Source of the DNA: Viola odorata
Taxonomy: Eukaryota > Streptophyta > Magnoliopsida > Malpighiales > Violaceae
DNA length: 64,000 bases
Assembly: GCA_963691705.1 (NCBI GenBank)
Contig: OY829542.1
Coordinates: 55,841,002 to 55,905,001, forward strand
Direction of reading: 5' to 3'
Program-made: the position numbers and the translations under genes
Notes under the pieces: model-generated
Told to the model about the DNA's origin: nothing
Databases searched by the model: none
The model's input: the letters and a program-made list of their open reading frames with translations, nothing else
Part shown: positions 1 to 10,600 of the stretch, piece by piece
Layout: every line of letters begins with the position of its first letter
Numbering within the stretch: the stretch's first letter is position 1

Positions 1-326
1 CTCAACTCTCCAGCCGACTTTCTTAAATTACAAAAATGAAAGAACTTGGAAAGCTAGGTGATATTTTGGATTTTGTTCTCCTATGAAATTGTTATAATAA
101 ATTTTTCATTAATGTTTTTGCTATAATAGATTTTGTATTCATTTCCGTTAATTTTATTGCTATAATAGACTTTATACTCGAATAAAATTATTACAATTAA
201 CTCTTTTTAACACGTAACGTTTATCTTTCGTTAATTGCTTAATTGGATTTAATTTCTAACTAATTTTCTTTTTTTTGTCTCTCCTTTTTTCTTCCATAAA
301 AAAAAAATGCACTATCCCACCTAACA
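1..326. other. AT-rich intergenic flank
   Basis: No gene is visible. The stretch is strongly AT-rich. A loose repeat of a CTATAATAGA-type unit, about 39 bp apart, lies at roughly 121-190, with a weaker copy near 91. Confidence 0.6.
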
Positions 327-340
327 AATACCAACAATAT
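327..340. repeat. Left target-site duplication of the LINE
   Basis: The 14-mer AATACCAACAATAT occurs here and again at 6722-6735. The two copies bound the LINE exactly, which is the signature of target-primed reverse transcription. Confidence 0.9.
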
Positions 341-343
341 ATA

Positions 344-351
344 TTTTTTTT
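344..351 (-). other. LINE 3' poly(A) tail
   Basis: Eight T on the plus strand are eight A at the LINE 3' end, three bases from the target duplication. The tail is short, as is common for plant L1 elements. Confidence 0.75.
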
Positions 352-643
352 AAGCAGAAGTATGTATTAATATATAGAAAAGGCCATGAAGGACATGGCA
401 AAACGAACAAACAGAAAAGCTGCCTGGAACAACCAGCAGCTGCAAACAGAACGATCCAGGAACCAAACACAGCCCCTGGCCCAAAAAACAAACTGCCAAG
501 CACGACTACCAGACTACGAACTCTAAAACTCTCTCAAAATACCAGAAAACCATGAACCCTCTTGAACCAGAACATGAAAAAAAAAAAAAAAAACAAAACA
601 AAAAAGATCAGCAAAAGGGCTACAGAAACTCGACCAGACCCAC

Positions 644-3600
644 TTAAATGCCACAGATCCAAGCAGAAGATTGTATCATATCAGTCATGTTGTATGAAAA
701 CGAGTGGTCTTTGCTCTTCAACCACCAATGCCAAAAAGAAAAAATCATCTGGATACACCCAAACAACGAAGTCTCTCTTTGTCTAAATATCTTGTCGTTC
801 CGCTGCTTCCATATAGACCAAACGATCGCATAGAATAGAGTAATCCACATCTCCCTAACATTTTTGCCAGCATATGGCATTATATTCGCCCAAGAACTCC
901 AAAGATCAGCTAAATCCCGTGGTTGACACCACTTAACCCCAAGCCACCTCATGAAGTAATCCCACACTTCTCTAATATACTCACACCGTAGGAAGAGGTG
1001 AGTGACATCCTCCGAATCCCTACTACATATAGGGCAGTAATTCTCACTTGGAGGGATCATGTGACGACTCACGAGAAACTTCCGAGAGACAATCCTATCT
1101 CTTAACGATAACCATAGGAAGAACTCTACCCGAAAAGGAACCAAACCTGTCCAACACGAGTGTAGCCGGGGCATTTTAACGAATTTCATCTCCTCCCAAC
1201 ATTTATATCCTGATTGGGTCGTGAAGGAACCCGATCTGCCCAAATCCCACCGCAACTCACTAGGCTGGACCCCCCTGTTAGGAGTCACGAGACGCTCACA
1301 CATATTCGACCATTCATCTACTTCCCAACCGAAAAGCCCTCTTCTCCACTCCCCTCGCCATATCCAATCCGCCTCCCTCCATTCACCAAACTGAATAACC
1401 ATCCCTTCCTGATTGGTAGACAGGTGATATAACCTAGGGTGGAGCAGAGCCAAAGGATGTCTCTCAACCCACGGATCCCACCAAAAACTAGTAGATTCCC
1501 CGTCACCCACACACATGTTTAAATGATTAGACCAGACTTGGAAGAAATTACCCCCTCTCCCACAAACTCTCAAAATATCCTTCCAAATTGGCGATAGACC
1601 AGCCTCCCTTATCCGCCACAAATCCCCTGCTGATTTAATACCGTATTGTTTACGAATAATATCGGCCCACATCTTCTGACTGCCATTGATCAGATCCCAA
1701 ACCCATTTAAATAACAGGACCACGTTTCGATCCTGAAGATTCCCAATACCCAAATCTCCAAGGGTCGTAGATCGCGATACCTCATCCCACTTTACCTTAT
1801 TCAAACTCTTCTTATCCTCCTTTCCACTCCATAAGAAGCGACGCATAATCCCTTCACATTGCTTCAGGATCGTAGCAGGCATCCGATATATCGACATGTT
1901 GTAAATAGGGAGACTAGAGAGCGCAGATTTAATCAAAGTGACCCGACCTCCCACAGATAGGAGATGACCTTTCCAAGTAGCTAACTTCTTCCGAACTTTT
2001 TGAACAAGGAATTGCCAACCCGATATCCTATTCCTATTAAAACCCACCAAGGATCCTAGATATTTGAACGGAAGAGCTTCATATTTACAGCCAACCCGGT
2101 TAGCCAAAATGGATCCGATTTGGTCACTAATGTTCACTCCAACCAGAGTGCTTTTGTGAAAGTTTACTCTTAGGCCAGAGTACTCATCAAACCACCTCAG
2201 AATACCCTTAACACCCTGGATTTCCTCCTCATTATTGTTGACAAAAATTAAGGTATCATCCGCAAATTGAAGATGACTCAGATTCCATCCATTAACAGGA
2301 CAACCTATTCCATGTAAGATGGCCACCTCCTCAGCTCTGACTAACAGTTTATGAAGACCCTCAGCTGCTATATTGAACAAAAAAGGAGACAACGAGCAAC
2401 CCTGACGAAGACCCCTCCCAACTTCAAATTGCTCTGAAGGGGACCCATTAATCAGAACAGAAACCTTGTTCGTACTGATACATTGCCTAATCCAGCCTCT
2501 CCATTTTATTCCAAACCCCATAATGCGCATCACATCATCTAGATAATCCCATTCAACAGAGTCGTATGCTTTCTCAAAATCAAGCTTGAAAAGCAGGCCC
2601 TGTTGCTTACTATTCCGCAAGTGATGAACAACCTCATTGGCGGTCATAACGCAATCTAAGGTGTTGCGCCCCTTGATAAAACCATGTTGAGACTCGCTAA
2701 TCACAGATCCCATCACCTCACTGAGCCGCTTAGCCATAATTTTCGACACCACCTTATAGAAACTACTCACCAAACTAATCGGACGGAAATCTTTGAAGTG
2801 CTTAGCTTCCTGAATCTTAGGAATGAGATTCAAGAACGATGTGTTTGCCCCTGCAGGGAATTTCCCATTCTTGAAAAATTCTAGAATCAACCTAGAAAAG
2901 TCACCCCCGATGATGCCCCAAGCTTTCTGGACAAAACGAAGGGAAAAGCCATCAGGACCAGGAGATTTCTGCCCATTACATCCCTGCACCGCATCCCACA
3001 CTTCAGAATGCAACACCTCTTTTTCTAAGCCATCAGCTTCTCCCGGACTCAACTTAGAGAAACCCAAATCATGAATCCTAGGACGATTCCAACTAACCGC
3101 TTGAAAGAAATCCCCGTAGTACTGGGCTGCAGCTCTTTTAATCTCTTGAGAGTTGTGGAGAGTATAGTTAGACACAATTATCTCCCTAATAGAGTTTTTC
3201 CTCGAAGAAATCTTAGCCATCCTATGAAAATAAGATGTATTCCGATCTCCGTAAACATTCCACTTCAACCTGTTTTTATGCTGCCAAAAACACTCAACCT
3301 TCTTCTGCTGATCCCACATCTCAATCTTAGCCTTGTACAACTCAACTTGTTCTTCCACAGTCAGAGGACGATTATCCGCTAGACGATCCAAATCCTCAAA
3401 TCTCGACTGAACAGCATGCAAACTAGATTCAACATTGCCAAAAACCTCTTTATTCCACATCCGAATCTTCTTCTTAAGGAATTTCATCTTCTGAATAACA
3501 CGAAAAGCTCCCGGGAATTCTGAACCTGCTTCATGCCACCAGCTCTTAACCAGATCATGGAAATCCCTCTCTTCCCACCATACAGACAGATCTCTAAAGG

Positions 3601-4313
3601 GTTTCGGGCCCCAATCGACCAACTCGCTTCTAAGAATTAGAGGAACATGATCAGAGCCATTACGATCTAAAGTAGATAACTCACAATCCCGAATCAATGT
3701 CAACCATCCAGTTTGAACAAACATTCTATCAATTCTACTTCTACTGCAGGAGTTAGACCAAGTAAATCTTCTTCCCACTAGCGGAATATCATGAAATCCA
3801 CACCTATCAATCCACTCCTGAAAGGAAATCATGCCTCTTGAAAAACCTTCTCCATTGGATCGATCAGAGGGTGTAAGAGTCTCGTTAAAATCTCCCGCTA
3901 TCAGAACAGGGACCGTACTATTTTCCACTTTCATAGCTAACTCCTCCCATAGAGCATCACGAGAGACAACAGTATTAGGCGCATAAACATTAACCAACGC
4001 ACATCGCAAGTTGCTATCGATCACTTCTCCCTCAATCCAAATAAATCTATCTCCTACCTCGGAATATTCCAAACGAAAGGAATTAGTTTTCCACATCGTC
4101 ACCAACCCACCCGACCTCCCTACTGATGGAGCAAAGACACACTTCGAATCATTACCTCCCCCTAACCCATTCAAGAGGAAATCGTCCACAACCTCCCTTT
4201 TACTCTCTTGAAGTAAACAAAAAGTGAGTTGATCCCCACTAAATAAATTCTTAATAAAGAGTTTCTTTCTTCTCACATCAACCCCTGCAATTCCATGAAA
4301 AAACTTGGATCAT
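644..4313 (-). pseudogene. LINE ORF2: endonuclease, reverse transcriptase, zf-RVT; frameshifted at the start
   Basis: This is the replicase of the LINE, which nicks target DNA and reverse-transcribes the element RNA. An ATG at 4313, 31 bp after the ORF1 stop, opens a frame with the endonuclease opening motif SWNCRG (4281-4298) and then hits TGA. The rest continues in another frame as one open stretch of about 1,210 codons from 4276 to 644. That stretch has an endonuclease/phosphatase domain (first ~220 residues, with GDFNET and SDHVPL motifs), a reverse transcriptase with the catalytic FADD at about residues 671-674 (2255-2266), and a C-terminal zf-RVT domain with a CPIC...H...C arrangement. 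The only lesion I see is the frameshift, which separates the endonuclease N-terminus from the rest. A start further downstream would lack that catalytic segment. Confidence 0.9.
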
Positions 4314-4343
4314 TGGAAAGAATCTAAACGCGCTGGATTATCC

Positions 4344-5894
4344 CTAATTACGGATATTATCCAATTCCACTTCAAATCTCTGTCTGTTAAAGATCCGAAG
4401 TGCCTCCTCATTAACCTGATCGGTAAGGGCCATAATACGCCCAACCTCCCAAGTTTTTGTCTCGACCATGATGGATTCTCTCAATCTGTTCATGGCAGTA
4501 ATCTCACTGTCTTCTGCTCGGCATACATCCTTCATAGAGTTTGCCGAATTACTGGCTGTGAGTAGATTCCCAGAGGTAGCCAAGATTCTCTTCACTTTCT
4601 TGTCCCTTCGTCTCCGAGTCACTAAGGGAAGGCAACCCCTCTGAATATCTGCTGAACCCGTAGGAACTCCTTCCTCGTTCCGCTGAACTAATCTGCCAGA
4701 AGCAGCCAAGCTTGGGAGATCATGCTCCTCCCCCTCTGAAGTTTCCATCACCTCCGCCTCTTTATGGACCGACTCCTCTTCCACATCTCCGTCTGATGAA
4801 TCATACCCAAACCTCTCTTCATAATTAAAGAACAACTCTTGCATAGGTTCCTCGCAACAGCTCACCTCGTACTCCTTGCTCCCAAGCTTCACCCTCACTA
4901 TGCCCTTGACTTGTAGCTGATCCGTCGATATTAAGAATCTTGCCATATCAAGTCTCCTCCTATTTAAGGTTATATCATCCACCACCACCAGATTCCCCCA
5001 TTGGGAACATATCTTCTTGAAAGTCTCTATGCCCCAGCTTTGAACTGGAATTCCCATACAGTGAACCCAACATAACCTTCCTGAATTTGCCAGTTCCTCT
5101 GACCAGGGAACCATCCTAGAGAACAAGCGACAATCGCCCTTGTTAATGATACTGGATGCATCCACAATATCCTCTTTATTGTCAAATTCCACCCAAATCA
5201 GACCTCTACCTAACACCCTGGATTCGCAATTCCACCCCTTTTCAGAGAGCAGTTCGCAAATATCAGGAGAATCCTCAATCCTGCGGAGAACACCAATAAC
5301 GCTTCGCTCCAGCCATTCTTGATTTTCGGCCGGAATAGACAGCTCCACTGTCACTCCCTCATCTCCCTTCTCTGCATCTCCCCCCTTATATTGAACCAAC
5401 TCACTACCTATAGGAGGTTTGTCTTGTCTTAGAGTCTCTTTATCAATGGGTTGCACCGATGACCCATGCAACTTAGGCCAAACCGACCTAACGTCATCAA
5501 CCGAACGAACCCCAGACTGATTATTCATTTCTGAACGTTCACTTCCAGTACCAGCTTTGAAACACTTCCTCTCCTCAGAGCGTGGCTTCCTTATATCAGA
5601 ACCCCTCTTCTTATTGTGACCAATGTTCGCCCTAACAGCCGAAGCACCAATGAATTGCCTATCAATGGCAATCTCCATGTCAATCTTGTTAGCCACCCAA
5701 TCGAAGCGAACAAATCCGAATCGCAGACCCCGCTTATTCCTTCTCATCGGAATGAACACGTCCGACACCCTGCCAAAACGGGGTAGCCTCCAACGTCGCG
5801 TGATCAGATACCTGAGAGCGTGGTGATCGACATGCTGAGGTAAATTTTCCACATAAAAGGTAATGTCCCAAGCCTCTGATAAAGGCCCACCCAT
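4344..5894 (-). CDS. LINE ORF1: RRM-type RNA-binding protein
   Basis: This is the likely RNA-chaperone/RNP protein of the LINE, 516 aa from the ATG at 5894. The frame is open further upstream to a TTG at 5990, but the ATG fits better because the RRM begins just after it. An RRM-like fold is visible at about residues 10-85, with RNP2-like ITFYVENL and RNP1-like RGLRFGFVRF. A DUF4283-like region follows in the middle (GLIWVEFDN ... WGIETFKKICSQWGN), then an acidic, low-complexity C-terminal part. No CCHC knuckle is visible. There is no internal stop. ORF2 begins 31 bp downstream, as is usual for bicistronic plant L1 elements. Confidence 0.85.
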   Translation of the reverse strand: MGGPLSEAWDITFYVENLPQHVDHHALRYLITRRWRLPRFGRVSDVFIPMRRNKRGLRFGFVRFDWVANKIDMEIAIDRQFIGASAVRANIGHNKKRGSDIRKPRSEERKCFKAGTGSERSEMNNQSGVRSVDDVRSVWPKLHGSSVQPIDKETLRQDKPPIGSELVQYKGGDAEKGDEGVTVELSIPAENQEWLERSVIGVLRRIEDSPDICELLSEKGWNCESRVLGRGLIWVEFDNKEDIVDASSIINKGDCRLFSRMVPWSEELANSGRLCWVHCMGIPVQSWGIETFKKICSQWGNLVVVDDITLNRRRLDMARFLISTDQLQVKGIVRVKLGSKEYEVSCCEEPMQELFFNYEERFGYDSSDGDVEEESVHKEAEVMETSEGEEHDLPSLAASGRLVQRNEEGVPTGSADIQRGCLPLVTRRRRDKKVKRILATSGNLLTASNSANSMKDVCRAEDSEITAMNRLRESIMVETKTWEVGRIMALTDQVNEEALRIFNRQRFEVELDNIRN

Positions 5895-6000
5895 CGGCTC
5901 AATAATCCCCCAAACCGGGAGAAAACCAAGAAAAAACGGAAACTTGAAGCTGAACGAAGGGGCAACACCGAAGAACAGAGAAGAGAGCAAGAAAAATCAA

Positions 6001-6335
6001 ACAGATGCAGTGCAGGAGACGAAAGCTCCGACCCAAAATCCGTCAACAACAACCCCCAAAATCACAGACGAAACGGAAGCCAGATCGGACACAAATCTGC
6101 AAATACACACTAAAAGGGCCCACGAAGTCCCTTCAAACCAACTAATCAGACAAATAAAACCAAAAACGAATGCTGAGCAGGAGACGATAACTCCGACCCA
6201 AATTCCGGCAACAACAACCCCCAAAATCAACGATGAAACGGAATCCAGATCGGACATAAATCTGCAAATACACACAAAAGGGCCCACGAAATCCCTTCAA
6301 ATCAACTAATCAGACTGAAAAAACCAAAAACGAAC
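6001..6335 (-). repeat. Two tandem ~165-bp repeats in the LINE 5' UTR
   Basis: Two adjacent copies, about 6001-6170 and 6171-6335, can be aligned by eye with few changes. Matched landmarks such as GCAGGAGACGA lie 165 bp apart (6012 and 6177), and CCAAAAACGAA lies 164 bp apart. A short third fragment may follow. They lie upstream of ORF1, where 5' UTR monomers can act as promoters in some L1 families. Confidence 0.85.
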
Positions 6336-6721
6336 CAAAAATCTGCCACTGAAGGAGTCCAGAGGCGGATCGAAGGGCGATATGGGAGTGGAGGCGCTCC
6401 CGAAAGAGAGAAAAGGGACACAGCCTGCGGAGAAGCGAACCAACAACGAAGGACGCGGAGGAGAAAAGGACAACAGATCAGCAGGGAAGCTATCAAAACA
6501 ACCAAAGACACAAAGGAGCAGCTGAAGCGGAGAGGGGAGACTAAGGAACGGAAGGAAAAGGTAGATCGGGCTTTATTTTACGCCAGCTGCAGTGGGCAGC
6601 TGATATTTTGGTTACTCCGGTAGCAGTGGACTGACCGGAGGGGAAGAGAAGCCCAAGGCAGGGCTCCGGCTAAAACAACAAGAGAGAGAGAGTAGATTCC
6701 AAAAAATCCACGCTTATCGAT

Positions 6722-6735
6722 AATACCAACAATAT
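6722..6735. repeat. Right target-site duplication of the LINE
   Basis: This is the exact copy of the 14-mer at 327-340 and marks the LINE 5' boundary. Confidence 0.9.
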
Positions 6736-7231
6736 TATGTAGAACCTAAGCTAAAAATTAAAAACCAATCTCTTAGTCTTCAAATTGATCTAAATTAAAA
6801 TTATAAATAGGATAAGATAATGAAAAATTTGCTGAAAAATTAACTTCGCGCTATAAATAATACACCACTAAATTGAAAAAAAAGATAGTCCCAAAAATCA
6901 TATCAAGACCTAATTATGATTGGGATAATGTGTTATTGGTATAAGTCCTAATTTTTTCTCTTCCTCATAACGCTAGATCATAAATTGTTCCGTCACTAAT
7001 CACTGGAGTATACACTATACAGTATACTATACACACATGAAATTCCTAAACAAAGAATAAAAAGAAAAGAAAAAAGCAATCAGAAATTGTCAGGCTACTG
7101 GAAGCAAAGCAATCAGCTTTATCTCATCTCTCCTCTCATCTCTCCTTCCTAGCCAAGGCCAAGCCATAGCTCTTTCCTTCCCTGCTCTTTTCATTGTAAT
7201 GATTCCTTAGCTAGCTACCAGCCATAGCTCC

Positions 7232-7270
<39 letters not shown>

Positions 7271-7626
7271 CAAAACATCACAACCTTGTTTTTCCTTCCC
7301 CTCTGCCATGCTTTTGCTCTTTAGTCCTTTTTTATCTTTGTGTATGTAAAAAAACTTCTGCAGTATATCAGAAATTGTGCAGAAAGTCTCACGTCTCAGA
7401 TCCCAATATAAAACTTCTGCAATATATTCATATCACTAACAATAAATCACTGTTTAATCTCTTTTCTCTGCACCCATTAAGCACAGTAGCACCATCTCCT
7501 CCACCACAAAAGGGTCTCCCTCCCTTCCGGTCCTTAAAGATCTTAACTTTCTCTGTTTTTTCTCCACAACTAAACCCTCTTTGTTGTTTTTTCTTCAAAA
7601 TTTCAAGACTTTCTGCTAATATACAA
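6736..7626 (+). promoter_or_regulatory. KNAT7 upstream region and 5' leader
   Basis: This 0.9-kb AT-rich region separates the LINE from the KNAT7 start codon. From about 7100 it becomes pyrimidine-rich with a (CT)n run at 7234-7268, typical of plant 5' UTRs. I could not fix a TATA box or start site. An upstream ORF of 13 codons (ATG 7308, stop ending 7349) would lie in the leader if transcription starts before it. No other ATG intervenes before 7627. Confidence 0.5.
7234..7268 (+). repeat. (CT)n microsatellite in the KNAT7 leader
   Basis: About 17 CT dinucleotides lie in a CT-rich leader. Such tracts are common in plant promoters and 5' UTRs and vary in length. Confidence 0.85.
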
Positions 7627-10600
7627 ATGCAAGAACCAAACTTGGGTATGTTGGGGAGTAGTAGTGGCAGTGGACTGGGTTTTGGTGGTTTGAGCTGTAC
7701 TGGAGGAGGAGATGCAACCATCGGCGGAGGAGGAGGAGACGGCCAAGGTCGACAACTGAAGGCAGAGATAGCTACTCATCCTTTATATGAGCAGCTACTA
7801 TCTGTACATGTGTCCTGTCTCCGAGTTGCTACACCAATTGATCAATTACCACTCATAGATGCACAGTTGTCTCAGTCTCATAATCTTCTTAGGTCTTATG
7901 CCTCACACCAAAACCAGCATGGCCATTCCCTTTCCCCTCATGGAAGGCAAGAGCTTGACAACTTCTTGGTATGTCGGTCACAATCATCAATTTAACACAT
8001 TTTCTTTTCTGGGTTTTCAACAATTTTCTTGTTTGTAATTGGGTCATGCGGATCGTTTTATTTTATTATTAATAGCCACACCGGTTTGGGTTTGTGTTGC
8101 TTGCTTACCCATTTTTGTGCTTGTTTTTAGGCACAGTATTTGATACTGTTGTGTACTTTCAAAGATCAGCTGCAACAACATGTCAGAGTCCATGCCGTTG
8201 AAGCTGTGATGGCCTGCCGTGAAATTGAGAACGCCTTACAAGCTTTAACTGGTAAAGTATTTTTTTTCCTTCCCTTCTTTAATTTTATCGGTGATTTTTT
8301 GAGGAAAAAAAAAGTAGTACTCTCCATCTTTTCATGTTATAATAGTGTTAGCTTTTCAAGCATTAAAGGCTCTGTCAATAAAACATTTCTCTTCTTATTT
8401 TTATTTAAAAACATTTTTAGAGATTATTACAAGACAAGATTATTAAATAATTAGTTGCTTTGCTTTGGGATAATCTTGTCTTCATCTACCATACATCTTC
8501 TTTCTTGATTCTTGCTGGCCTTGGTAGGCAGCAAAGATAAGACTAATGATAAGATTAGTTGTTTGATTCTTAGGTTCCATCCAAGTTTAAGCATAATTAT
8601 AGTCCGTACCTGATATGGATGCAGTGGGACCTACCATTTGAGAAAAAAAATAGAATGGAGTAGCATTTACTTGTATAAATAAATAAACATATAGTTGGAG
8701 AAGTGTGTCTCTGTTGGCTAGTATTTTCATGGAAGGAGAAGATACCATCTCCACCCAATTATGCAACCACTAGCTTGTTCCAACAACTCATTATAAGGTT
8801 GCATTGGCATAATATTTGGATTCTAGAATATTTTCTTGTTCTGCTTGTTAATGGATTACTTTTAGCTTTCTCAAGATGATGAATTTTGTTGTTTCTCCAT
8901 TCTTCAAGTTTTGTTTGGTTACTATATATATTTTTTAATTTATAGTTGGTTAGTTGTAACCACTAAGCATCTTAATTATGTTATAGAATTAGTGAATGAA
9001 ATTAGACATCTCCTACTATGCTTTAACCACACACATAATGAGTAAAAGAGTAATAAATGGGATATAGCTCAACTAGTACTCCATGCTAATTGTTCTTTAA
9101 TTAGGCCTCCCTCCCTAGTAGTCTGAGACAAGCCCTTTTCAATGTGAGTTGTAGAGACCAGCTGCCTGGCTAGTTTGTGATAATAGGTGTGATAGGGTTT
9201 GGTATAGCACTGTGCAATTCATTGCCTTCATTGCCAATTGCCATGCGCCTGTGCTATACCTATACACCCCTAGCTAGGGTTATTGCCGCCCTCCTCAAAT
9301 TCTGAGCGGTTTTGTCTTTCCTAGAAGTCCAGCTTTGAAATTACTCCCTCCAGATTTTATATGATTAAAAGTATTTTGTAATGCTTAATTTCACAGAAAA
9401 AATAGAAAATCAAAGCAAACAATAGTTTTTTAATACTTGACCTGACAGAAAAACTGAAAAGCAAAGCAAATAATATTTTTTTAATTGCAAAACCATATGT
9501 ATTTTAAACCAATAAATTGAATCTAAAATGACATAAAATAATTTCGGAAGGGAGTATTAAGCTCTGATGAGATTTATTTTATTTTATTTATTGATGTAGA
9601 AACTATTTTTGTTTAAATGAGTTTTTTTTTGGGAGGGAAATGACTCTTTTTACAAGTGTGATTTATTTTCATTCCTTAGGCTTGAGATTTGAAATAAAGG
9701 ACGATAAGTTTTTTAACATTCAAACGCAATTAATGTTGGTCTATTATTTTTCTATGTAAATGCGTGAACTATTTTGGATTAGAGATAATTAGTTCATGAT
9801 TATGTTGGTGATGCATATTAAAATATTATGGGTGTCACATTTCGCAAATACTTGCATCAAAAGAGAAGTCTTCTTTTGGTAGGTGTTTTCCTATGTTCTA
9901 ACCATTCTGGTAAGCAAACCTTTAAGTAAGTGAATTCTAACCACCTAATTACCCCAAAAACTCTAAACAGAAAACAACAAATATAATAATAAATCAAAGG
10001 TGTATTACTTTATATAGTGTGATAAACATTCAGCTAGCTAGGTATATATATATAACAAGATAGTAAATTACACACAAAAAATGAAAAGTAATAAAAATAA
10101 AATTATAAGAAAGAGCTAATTCATCCATGGCTTCACAAATCACTGCCTTGTCTCTTTGAAAGTAGTCTTAAAGATCAAGTTTTGCTTGTAAGTCAAAGCC
10201 TGTAATCATTGAGAAAATGCCCAACACTTGGTGATTCTTAAACACGAAATAATGCTTATTAGAAATAAGTTTTGTAAAGATTGTTAAGTTCATGAGTATC
10301 TTTATTAAATTTGTAGGGTGAATTTTAAGTTATTTTCATGGAATTTCTAAGATAGATTTCTTTCTTTCTTTTTATTTTAACTTATTTGAATCCATAATTT
10401 TTTAGTGGTCTCCCTGCATAGTGTGTATGGTAACTTTCTATAAGACAAATTAAATTTTTGAAAGAAGTTAACTAGAACCAGTTGATTCATCACATTTTTT
10501 TTTAAAATTTTGTTGTGTAAAACGACATTGTTTTACATAAAATGACGTTATTTTAATAGTCGTTTTACACAAATTGATGTTAATTTTTTTTAGAGAATTA

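Larger units (their letters stand above)
341..6721 (-). mobile_element. Full-length L1-type LINE (non-LTR retrotransposon)
   Basis: The element is about 6.4 kb. Read on the minus strand it has a 5' UTR with tandem repeats (6721-5895), ORF1 (5894-4344), ORF2 (endonuclease, reverse transcriptase, zf-RVT; 4313-644) and a 3' UTR of about 300 bp ending in a short A run, seen as eight T at 344-351. Both ends abut a perfect 14-bp duplication, so it is a complete insertion rather than a 5'-truncated copy. ORF2 has one visible lesion, a frameshift near 4280. The perfect duplication and long open frames suggest a fairly recent insertion. Its 5' end lies about 0.9 kb upstream of the KNAT7 start codon, in divergent orientation. 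Confidence 0.93.

Noticed and set aside
1214..4211. Plus-strand ORFs inside the LINE
   Set aside because: They are antisense shadows of the long ORF2 frame.
7308..7349. Upstream ORF of 13 codons before KNAT7
   Set aside because: It is mentioned in the leader entry but not listed as a gene. The transcription start is unknown and the peptide has no recognisable features.
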